Source: Actinomycetota bacterium (GTDB lineage: Bacteria > Actinomycetota > Thermoleophilia > Gaiellales > Gaiellaceae). Taken from it: a stretch of 7,084 nucleotides of DNA. The stretch is taken from contig JACCTQ010000368.1 in NCBI GenBank assembly GCA_013812265.1, positions 1 through 7,084 on the forward strand, given 5' to 3'. A model generated the notes under the pieces. That model had not been told where the DNA came from. It did not search any database and worked only from the letters and a program-made list of their open reading frames with translations. The position numbers were made by a program, and so were the translations under genes. This document shows positions 1-6,029 of the stretch, in pieces (the first letter of the stretch is position 1; every line of letters starts with the position of its first letter).

Positions 1-1026
1 CTGGCAGGCCAGGCAGGAGCGCGAAGCGACAGGGGAGACAGAGCACCCGACCCGCGCGCCGCTCTGATCAAGCAGTCGAAGAGAGAATCGGGGCTCGTCT
101 TCTACGCCAACGCCCCGGCGTCCAACCTCAAGATCGTGACCGATCGCTTCAAGACCCTGCATCCGTGGGTCCAGACGACGGCGTACGACCTCGACAACAA
201 CGTCATCTTCTCCAAGTACGCCTCCGAGGCCGCGCAGGGCACCCGCACGGCGGACCTGCTGATCTCGAGCGCGCCGAACCTGTGGGTGTACGCGAAGCGG
301 AAGCGCTACATGGTGAACTACGACCCGCTCGAGCTGAAGGCGTTTCCGGCGTTCACGAAGCAGTACCCGGGCGTTTTCATCATCTCGCCCGATCCGGCGA
401 TCATCATGTACAACAAGCTGGTCCTGAAGGACAAGGTGCCGCGGTCGCTGACGCAGATGGCGAATGATTCGCGCACCTACGGGAAGCTCACGGGGTATAC
501 CGTCGACAACCTGTTCGGCTACACCGGGCTCTGGGGGTACGTCCAGAAAAAAGGTTGGTCGAATCTCGCCAAGATCGGCAAGGACAGGTTCAGGGCTCAG
601 ACCGGGGTTGCCGGTCAGCGGTCGCTCGTCTCGCAGGGTGCGGCGGTCGCGGCGTACCTGACCTCGCCCACAGTCCGGCTCGGCATCGAAACCGACCCGG
701 ATCTCTCGAGAATCCTCGGCTGGACGTACAACAAGGACGCGACGCCGCTCGTTCCGCGCGGCATGGGCATCACCCGCAAGGCAGCGAGCCCCGCGACCGC
801 GAAGCTGTTCCTGAACTGGATCTACAGCAAGGCCGGCCAGCAGACGATGTGCGACGCCGGCTTTACCGCTTTCCGTAACGGCTTCACGCCGAAGAACTGC
901 AAGAACACCCTGGCCGACGTCTACGCGAAGGTCGGGCGGAAGAACGTGATCCTGGTGCCGTTCAGCCAGAAGTTCGTCAACGACTACCCGAAGTTCAGGG
1001 CGCGCTGGCACGGGATCTTCGGCTAG
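1..1026 (+). CDS. ABC transporter solute-binding protein, Fe(III)/AEP-type (5' end missing)
   Basis: Extracytoplasmic receptor that should capture a small solute and hand it to the permease and ATPase encoded next. The frame is open from base 1 to the TAG at 1024-1026, giving 341 codons in the window, so the true start and signal peptide lie upstream. The GTG at 136 is not a credible start, because family-typical sequence (LIKQSKRESGLVFYANAP, from codon 22) precedes it. Other family landmarks are ADLLISS near codon 84, the MYNKLV strand near codon 136, GKLTGYTVDN near codon 161, and a C-terminal helix region with LFLNWIYSKAGQQ. I see no adjacent Tyr-Tyr pair of the kind that coordinates iron in FbpA, so the ligand may be organic. 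Two Cys codons (850 and 898) lie 16 residues apart near the C-terminus and could form a disulfide. The first ~60 bases use A-ending codons far more than the rest. The permease follows after 22 nt. Family call is solid; ligand is unknown. Confidence 0.88.
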   Translation: MAGQAGARSDRGDRAPDPRAALIKQSKRESGLVFYANAPASNLKIVTDRFKTLHPWVQTTAYDLDNNVIFSKYASEAAQGTRTADLLISSAPNLWVYAKRKRYMVNYDPLELKAFPAFTKQYPGVFIISPDPAIIMYNKLVLKDKVPRSLTQMANDSRTYGKLTGYTVDNLFGYTGLWGYVQKKGWSNLAKIGKDRFRAQTGVAGQRSLVSQGAAVAAYLTSPTVRLGIETDPDLSRILGWTYNKDATPLVPRGMGITRKAASPATAKLFLNWIYSKAGQQTMCDAGFTAFRNGFTPKNCKNTLADVYAKVGRKNVILVPFSQKFVNDYPKFRARWHGIFG

Positions 1027-1048
1027 CGCACGCGCGTCAAGGGCCGCG

Positions 1049-2791
1049 ATGACCGCGACCTCCTACGAGCAGACGTTCCCCCGCCCACGCCGGAGCCTCG
1101 TTCCGGCGTGGGCGCTGCACTGGGGGACGTGGCTTCTGGTCGTCGCGCTCATCGTGGGCCCGCTCGTGCCGCTCCTGTACGCCTCGCTCCGGGACCGCCC
1201 GCTGTACGAGGCCGGGGGCGTCCTCACCGTCCAGCCCTACCGCGAGCTCTTCGGCGACTCGGCCTTCTGGCACGCATGGGGCAACACGCTCGCATTCGCC
1301 TCGCTCACGACCCTCATGGCGGTTCTCGGCGGGGCGCTCGTGGCGATCCTCGTCACACGCACGGACATCGCGGGCCGAAAGACGCTCGGTCGCCTGATCC
1401 TGCTGCCGATCCTCCTGCCCTCGCTCGGGATGGTGCTCGGGTGGCTGGTGATCTGGGGCCCCGGCGGCTACCTCACGGCGATGTTCAACGACCGGCTCCA
1501 CCTGCCCACGCTCCCGATCGACACGATCCCGGGCATGGCCCTCGTCGAGGCGACGCGCCTGCTGCCGATCGCCTATCTCACCTGCCAGGCGGCGCTGTCG
1601 CGGGCTGACTCCTCGCTCGAGGATGCCGCGCGCAGCGCGGGCGCCCGACCCGTGCGGGTGCTCTCCAACATCACGATCCCGATGCTGCGCCCGGCACTTC
1701 TGAATGCGGCAACGCTCATCTTCACGCTCTCCATCGCGGCGCTCGGAATCCCGCTTCTCCTCGGCACCTCGAACAACATCGTCTTCGTCTCCAGCTATCT
1801 CTACAACACGTGGACGAACGCGACGACGCCGGACCCGGGCTCCGTGAGCGCCGGCGCGGTGATGATGCTCCTCGTCGCCACGGCCCTCCTCGTCCTGCGC
1901 AACCGGCTGCTCGGCGCCGAAGCCCGCTTCGTGTCGGTGGGCGGAAAGTCCGGACGCCAGGCGCTGCTCCGGCTGCGGAGCGCGCGCTGGCCGCTGACGG
2001 GACTGGTCGCCTTCTACCTCGTATTCACCACACTCGTGCCCATCATCGGCCTGGCGCTCATGTCCGTCGTCGTCGTGCTGACGCCGCTCGTCGCACCGTG
2101 GGAGCTCCTTACCTCGGCGCACTGGCAGGTGCTCCTCGACGACGACACCTTCCGCCGCTCGATCCGAAACAGCGCCGTCATCGCGCTGGTCGGCGCGCTG
2201 TTGACGACGGCTTTCGTTGCGCTCGCGACGCTCGTGGCGCACCGATCGGGCTTCCGGTTCCGGCGCACGCTGCCGTTCCTCATGCTCTATCCACGCGCAA
2301 CGCCCGGGATCATCATCGGCATCGGCTTCTTCTGGGCGTACCTGATCACCGGGGCCTTCGGCGATTACATGCGCGGCAGCATCTGGGGGATCATGCTCGC
2401 GTTCTGCGTCCGCAACCTGCCGCTCGCCTACATCGTCATGTACCCCACGCTCGCGCGGATCGGCGAGGAGCTCGACCGCGCCGGACGCGCGGCGGGCGCC
2501 GGCTGGTGGCGCACGAGCCGCAGCATCGTGCTGCCGCTGCTCAAGCCGGCTCTCTTCGCCTCCTTCATCCTCATGTTCGTCGAGATCATCAACGACTACG
2601 ACCCCGCGGTCTTCCTGGTGAAGCCGGGCACGGAGGTCATGGGAGCGACCATGCTTGCGCAGTTCATCCAGGGCACCGTCGGGCCGGTCTCGGCCCTGGC
2701 GATGGTGCAGGTCGTGATCACGGTGGTCGTGCTCTCGATCGGCGCGAAGCTGTTCAAGATCGGCGTCTCGGGAGGAGAGCACGGTGCCTGA
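1049..2791 (+). CDS. ABC transporter permease, fused two-domain (FbpB/AfuB-like)
   Basis: Inner-membrane channel of the importer, 580 residues, which is the usual length for permeases that fuse two binding-protein-dependent transport domains. About 12 hydrophobic segments can be picked out, six per half; rough positions are 28-47, 79-101, 114-137, 218-240, 266-284, 315-347, 373-396, 407-432, 445-466, 498-521 and 550-567. Each half has an EAA loop that docks on the ATPase: D192-A-A..G198...I208-x-I-P211, and the second around R477-A-G..G483...I493-V-L-P496. The linker (RFVSVGGKSGR, residues 293-303) resembles the inter-domain linker of iron-type fused permeases. ATG at 1049 is preceded by AAGGG at 1039-1043, an acceptable ribosome binding site. 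The 3' end overlaps the ATPase gene by 8 nt, so the two are probably translationally coupled. The fused form is typical of the Fe(III)/thiamine/2-aminoethylphosphonate group; the substrate cannot be read from the permease. Confidence 0.93.
   Translation: MTATSYEQTFPRPRRSLVPAWALHWGTWLLVVALIVGPLVPLLYASLRDRPLYEAGGVLTVQPYRELFGDSAFWHAWGNTLAFASLTTLMAVLGGALVAILVTRTDIAGRKTLGRLILLPILLPSLGMVLGWLVIWGPGGYLTAMFNDRLHLPTLPIDTIPGMALVEATRLLPIAYLTCQAALSRADSSLEDAARSAGARPVRVLSNITIPMLRPALLNAATLIFTLSIAALGIPLLLGTSNNIVFVSSYLYNTWTNATTPDPGSVSAGAVMMLLVATALLVLRNRLLGAEARFVSVGGKSGRQALLRLRSARWPLTGLVAFYLVFTTLVPIIGLALMSVVVVLTPLVAPWELLTSAHWQVLLDDDTFRRSIRNSAVIALVGALLTTAFVALATLVAHRSGFRFRRTLPFLMLYPRATPGIIIGIGFFWAYLITGAFGDYMRGSIWGIMLAFCVRNLPLAYIVMYPTLARIGEELDRAGRAAGAGWWRTSRSIVLPLLKPALFASFILMFVEIINDYDPAVFLVKPGTEVMGATMLAQFIQGTVGPVSALAMVQVVITVVVLSIGAKLFKIGVSGGEHGA
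2771..2775 (+). promoter_or_regulatory. Shine-Dalgarno sequence for the ABC ATPase gene
   Basis: GGAGG sits 8 nt upstream of the GTG at 2784, inside the last codons of the permease gene. It is the strongest ribosome binding site in the window. It supports the GTG start and the 8-nt overlap with the permease gene. Confidence 0.75.
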
Positions 2792-3857
2792 GATCCACGT
2801 CCGGAACATCGTCAAGGAATTCGGTGACCAGCGGGCGCTCGACGACGTCAGCTTCGACGTCGCGGAGGGCGAGCTCTTCACCCTGCTCGGGCCGAGCGGG
2901 TGCGGCAAGTCGACGACGCTGATGTCGATCGCGGGCTTCCAGCATCCCGAGGCGGGGCGGATCGCCGTGGGCGACGACACGTTCTTCGATGCAGTCGCGA
3001 AGATCGCCGTCCCGGCAGAGCAGCGAAACCTCGGGATCGTCTTTCAGTCCTATGCCGTCTGGCCCCACCTGACGGTCTTCGGGAACCTCGCATTCCCCCT
3101 CAAGGTGCGGAAGTTGAGACGGGATGCGATACGGGCCAGGGTGCGCCAGGTGCTCGAGCTGGTCGAGATGCTGCCCTACGAGCAGCGCTACCCGCACCAG
3201 CTCTCCGGCGGCCAGCAGCAGCGTGTCGCGCTCGCGCGCGCCCTCGTCTACTCCCCGTCCGTCCTCCTGCTCGACGAGCCGTTCTCCAACCTCGACGCCA
3301 AGCTCCGCGAACGCGCGCGCGCCTGGGTGAAGGAGCTGCAGGGGACGCTCGGGCTGACGACGATCTTCGTCACCCACGATCAGGACGAGGCGCTGTCGAT
3401 GAGCGACCGCGTCGCGGTGATGAGCGCCGGCGAGGTGCAGCAGATCGGTACGCCCGAGGAGATCTACCGGCGCCCCGCGAATCGGTTTGTGGCGGAGTTC
3501 GTCGGGCGTGTGAACCTGATCGACGGCCTGGTCTCCGGGAGCGGCGGCGGCGGTGTCGTCGTCGACGTCGCAGGCTCGTCGCACCAGCTGACCGTGAACG
3601 ACGGCGCGGGCGTCTCGGGCAGCGTCACGATCGCCGTTCGCCCCGAGGCCGTCACCGTCATGCGGCTCGACGACCGCTCTGTCGACGGAATGAACACCTG
3701 GGAGGCGGAGGTCGAGACCGTCGCCTTCCTCGGCGACCACTACGAGTACGACGTCAAGGCCGGCCCGCTGGCGCTGACCGTGCAGAGCTCGCGCCGCGTC
3801 GAAGGCGATCGGATCAGGGTGCACATCCCGCCCGACGCATGCGCGGTCGTCGAGTGA
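2784..3857 (+). CDS. ABC transporter ATP-binding protein (FbpC/PotA-like, with TOBE region)
   Basis: Cytoplasmic ATPase of the importer, 357 residues, the normal size for the CUT1/Fe/polyamine-type subunit. All catalytic motifs are intact: Walker A GPSGCGKST (36-44), Q-loop Q88 followed by SYAVWPHLTV, signature LSGGQQQRVALARAL (140-154), Walker B VLLLDEP (160-166) with E165, D-loop SNLDA (168-172), and switch His H198 in FVTHDQDEA. After residue ~240 comes a beta-rich regulatory region of TOBE type (VTIAVRPEAV at 281-290, then WEAEVETVAFLGDHYEYDV). A glycine run, GSGGGG at 252-257, links the nucleotide-binding domain to this region. The start is GTG at 2784, fixed by GGAGG at 2771. It should pair with the fused permease and the upstream binding protein. 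Iron, thiamine, polyamine or phosphonate transport subunits all look like this, so the sequence alone does not give the substrate. Confidence 0.95.
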   Translation: MPEIHVRNIVKEFGDQRALDDVSFDVAEGELFTLLGPSGCGKSTTLMSIAGFQHPEAGRIAVGDDTFFDAVAKIAVPAEQRNLGIVFQSYAVWPHLTVFGNLAFPLKVRKLRRDAIRARVRQVLELVEMLPYEQRYPHQLSGGQQQRVALARALVYSPSVLLLDEPFSNLDAKLRERARAWVKELQGTLGLTTIFVTHDQDEALSMSDRVAVMSAGEVQQIGTPEEIYRRPANRFVAEFVGRVNLIDGLVSGSGGGGVVVDVAGSSHQLTVNDGAGVSGSVTIAVRPEAVTVMRLDDRSVDGMNTWEAEVETVAFLGDHYEYDVKAGPLALTVQSSRRVEGDRIRVHIPPDACAVVE

Positions 3858-3882
3858 CGGACTCCTCTCCATGCACGCTCTC

Positions 3883-3914
3883 GCCGGCGGGCTGATGCGC
3901 CCCGGAGCGCCGGC
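3883..3914 (+). repeat. GC-rich inverted repeat in the gap between transporter and enzyme genes
   Basis: GCCGGCG at 3883-3889 is an exact inverted repeat of CGCCGGC at 3908-3914, giving a possible 7-bp stem with an 18-nt loop. It lies in the only sizeable gap of the operon (3858-3929). No T-run follows, so it does not look like an intrinsic terminator; an mRNA-stability or processing hairpin is possible. At this GC content a 7-bp inverted repeat can arise by chance. Confidence 0.35.
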
Positions 3915-3929
3915 ACGCGGGGCGGTGTG

Positions 3930-5168
3930 ATGGCGCCGACCGAGCAGTCGGCCGCGGCGCCGACCGCCGGCCTCCCGCGGCGGCGCTACGAGCCCGATGC
4001 GAAGGGCCCCCTCGCCGGCGTCCGCGTTCTCGACCTGACGCGACTCGTCTCGGGCGCTCAGCTCGGCCTGATTCTCGGCGACCTCGGTGCGGATGTCGTC
4101 AAGGTGGAGCGACCAGGCGCCGGCGACCCCTTTCGCCGGACGACGATCGACGGCTACGACGCCTACTGGAAGGCCTACAGCCGCAACAAGCGCAGCGTCA
4201 CGCTCGACCTCTCGAGCGAGCGCGGACGCGAGCTCCTGCTCCGCCTTGCCGAAACGGCCGATGTGCTCGCGGAGAACTTCACCCCCGGCGTGCTGGAGCG
4301 CCTGTGCGGCGGCTCCGAAGGGCTGCTCGAGCGCAACCCGAACCTGGTGGTCGTCCGCATTACCGGATGGGGCCAGACCGGCCCGCGAGCGAGCCAGCCG
4401 GGTTTCGGGACGCTCGCCGAGGCCTACTCGGGCTTCACCTTCCTGAACGGCCCGGCCGACGGGCCGCCGGTTCAGGCGCCGCTTTCTCTGGCCGACACCG
4501 TGGCCGGGACCTACGCGGCGGCGGCGACGCTCGCCGCGCTCTGGAGCGTGCGCCTGAACGGCGCGCCCGGCCAGGTCGTGGACGTCTCGCTCTACGAGCC
4601 GCTCTTCTCGATCCTGGGCGCCGACGCGACCGCCTACGCGGCCCGTGGGCGGCTTCGCAGCCGCGGCGCCGGCGCCGGCGTCTCCTCCGTGCGCGGCGTC
4701 TTCCAGACGAGCGACGACCACTGGGTGGCCATCTCCGCGGCCACCGACGAGACCGCCGCTCGCTTCTTCGCCGCGATCGAGCGCGACGACGTGCTCGCCG
4801 ACCCGCGCTTCGCCGACTCCGAGTCGCGCCTCGCTCACCGGGATGAGCTGCACGAGGCGCTGGTGCCGGAGTTCCGCCGCTTCACGCGCAGGGAGATTCT
4901 TGCTCTCGCGGCCGAGCACCGACTGACGATCGGGCCTGTCTTCGACATCGTTGACGCGCTGGCCGACGAGCACTATCGCGCGCGAGAGACGATCGTGCAG
5001 ATGGAGGACGGCGTCGTGCTGCAGAACGTGGTGCCGCGGCTCTCGGGCACGCCCGGCGCGATCCGCCTGGCTGCGCCGGCGCTCGGCGAGCACAACGCGG
5101 CCGTGTACGGCGAGCTCGGGATCGGGGCCGACGAGCTCGCTCGTCTGTCCGACGACGGTGTCGTATGA
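3930..5168 (+). CDS. Family III CoA-transferase (CaiB/BaiF type)
   Basis: Transfers CoA between an acyl-CoA donor and a free carboxylate through an aspartyl-anhydride intermediate; cytosolic. Length is 412 residues from ATG 3930; the adjacent GTG at 3927 is an alternative start adding one residue. Family hallmarks in order are the N-terminal VRVLDLTRLVSGAQLGLILG (31-50), LGADVVKVERPGAGDPFR (52-69), RNKRSVTLDL (85-94), ADVLAENFTPGVLERL (110-125) and QAPLSLADTVAGTYAAA (182-198). D189 in the last is the expected catalytic Asp. A Gly-rich stretch, RGAGAGV (245-251), may match the flexible glycine loop that closes on this Asp in formyl-CoA transferase. The stop overlaps the lyase start as ATGA, so the enzymes are probably made together and may act in sequence. 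Substrate is not resolvable; with a CitE-like partner, a malate/citramalate/itaconate-type acid is the best inference. Carnitine or formyl/oxalyl substrates are less likely in this context. Confidence 0.93.
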   Translation: MAPTEQSAAAPTAGLPRRRYEPDAKGPLAGVRVLDLTRLVSGAQLGLILGDLGADVVKVERPGAGDPFRRTTIDGYDAYWKAYSRNKRSVTLDLSSERGRELLLRLAETADVLAENFTPGVLERLCGGSEGLLERNPNLVVVRITGWGQTGPRASQPGFGTLAEAYSGFTFLNGPADGPPVQAPLSLADTVAGTYAAAATLAALWSVRLNGAPGQVVDVSLYEPLFSILGADATAYAARGRLRSRGAGAGVSSVRGVFQTSDDHWVAISAATDETAARFFAAIERDDVLADPRFADSESRLAHRDELHEALVPEFRRFTRREILALAAEHRLTIGPVFDIVDALADEHYRARETIVQMEDGVVLQNVVPRLSGTPGAIRLAAPALGEHNAAVYGELGIGADELARLSDDGVV

Positions 5169-6025
5169 CGAGCTACCGGCCCCGCTGGCGCTCGCTGCTC
5201 TACGTCCCGGTCGTCTCCGAGCGGTTCGTCGCCAAGGCGCACGAGCGCGGCGCCGACGCGATCATCCTCGAGTTGGAAGACGGAGTCGCACCCTCCGAGA
5301 AGGAGCGCGCCCGCGGGCTCGTCGGGGAGGCCGCCCCGCGTGTCGGTCAGGCCGGCGCGGACGTCCTCGTCCGGGTCAACCGGCCGTGGCGCCTGGCCGT
5401 CCGCGACCTGGAGGCGTCGATCGGGCCGCACGTGCGCGGGCTCGTCCTGCCCAAGATCGACTCGGCCGAGCACGTGCTCGCGCTCGCCGAGATCGCCTCG
5501 AGCGTCGAGGCAGAACGCGGCCTCGAGGAGGGCCACACGGTCTTCTTCCCGCGCATCGAAGGGCCGAAGGGGCTCCTGAACGCGGCCGAGATCTGCGCGG
5601 CGCACCCTCGCGTCGTGGCCGTCGGCCTGGGCTCGAGCGACTACACGATCGCCACGGGGATGGTGGCCGGAGGCCGGGGAAACGAGATCGCCAGCTTCCT
5701 CGTCGTCAATGCGGCCGGCGCCGCGGGGATCGTCCCGATCGGGCTGACCGGAGCAATCGTCGGCTTCGGCGACCTCGACGCGTTCCGCCGCTCGGCGGAG
5801 GAGTCGCGGGCGATCGGCCTGCGCGGTGCGCCGTGCATGCACCCGAGCCAGGTGCCGATCCTGAACGAGGTTTTCAGCCCGACCGCCGAGGAGCTCCGGC
5901 GCGCGGCGCGCGTCGTCGAGGAGTACGAGCGGGCGCTCGCGGCCGGCGAAGGAGCGATCACCGTCGACGGGGAGTTCGTCGACGTCCCGTTCTACGAGCA
6001 GGCCAAGCGGCTGCTCCTGGAGTAG
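5165..6025 (+). CDS. HpcH/HpaI-CitE family CoA-ester lyase (malyl-/citramalyl-CoA lyase-like)
   Basis: Predicted Mg-dependent C-C lyase that cleaves a 3-hydroxyacyl-CoA such as malyl-CoA or citramalyl-CoA into acetyl-CoA and glyoxylate or pyruvate. Length is 286 residues, normal for stand-alone CitE-like proteins. Landmarks: RSLLYVPVVSERF (9-21), GADAIILELEDGVAPSEK (29-46), VRVNRPW (69-75) with R70 as the likely carboxylate/CoA contact, FPRIEGPKGLLNA (128-140) with E132, GLGSSDYTIATG (154-165) with D159 (E132 and D159 being the expected Mg ligands), CMHPSQVPILNEVFSPT (224-240), and C-terminal VDGEFVDVPFYEQAKRLL. All residues expected for activity are present. Family members more often read LDLED and VPG near the N-terminus; here they are LELED and VPV. 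No citrate lyase alpha or acyl-carrier subunit is nearby, so this is not the citrate lyase beta subunit. It starts at ATG 5165 in a 4-nt overlap with the CoA-transferase stop and has no clear Shine-Dalgarno of its own. Confidence 0.92.
   Translation: MTSYRPRWRSLLYVPVVSERFVAKAHERGADAIILELEDGVAPSEKERARGLVGEAAPRVGQAGADVLVRVNRPWRLAVRDLEASIGPHVRGLVLPKIDSAEHVLALAEIASSVEAERGLEEGHTVFFPRIEGPKGLLNAAEICAAHPRVVAVGLGSSDYTIATGMVAGGRGNEIASFLVVNAAGAAGIVPIGLTGAIVGFGDLDAFRRSAEESRAIGLRGAPCMHPSQVPILNEVFSPTAEELRRAARVVEEYERALAAGEGAITVDGEFVDVPFYEQAKRLLLE
6019..6022 (+). promoter_or_regulatory. Shine-Dalgarno sequence for the MFS gene
   Basis: GGAG at 6019-6022 overlaps the last codons of the lyase gene and sits 7 nt before the GTG at 6030. 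It favours that GTG over the ATG at 6063, which would cut away half of the first membrane segment. Confidence 0.6.
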
Positions 6026-6029
6026 AGCC

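Noticed and set aside
136..138. GTG as the start codon of the binding-protein gene
   Set aside because: Recognisable family sequence in the same frame continues at least to base 61 upstream, and no signal peptide or ribosome binding site fits this GTG.
1030..1037. Palindrome ACGCGCGT in the gap between binding protein and permease
   Set aside because: Eight bases of alternating G/C are expected often in such GC-rich DNA, and the gap is too short for an operator with a promoter.
1037..2980. Long minus-strand open frame (647 codons)
   Set aside because: Its product is a low-complexity Arg/Glu/Asp/His-rich string with no fold-like pattern; it is the antisense shadow of the permease gene in GC-rich DNA.
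3883..3914. Intrinsic terminator between the ATPase and CoA-transferase genes
   Set aside because: The inverted repeat lacks a downstream T-run and the loop is long, so termination is not supported.
3871..3930. 19-codon + strand mini-gene ending in a TGATG overlap with the CoA-transferase start
   Set aside because: The stop-start overlap is tempting for a coupling leader peptide, but there is no ribosome binding site before the ATG at 3871 and the peptide (MHALAGGLMRPGAPARGAV) has no recognisable feature.
2754..5093. Long minus-strand open frame (779 codons)
   Set aside because: It lies opposite the intact ATPase and CoA-transferase genes, whose motifs are unmistakable; charged low-complexity composition marks it as a shadow.
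4973..5842. Minus-strand open frame (289 codons) opposite the lyase
   Set aside because: Antisense of a clear CitE-like gene; no recognisable motifs or start context.
5165..6025. Citrate lyase beta subunit (CitE of the CitDEF complex)
   Set aside because: No alpha subunit, acyl-carrier subunit or prosthetic-group genes are adjacent, and pairing with a family III CoA-transferase fits a CoA-thioester lyase better.
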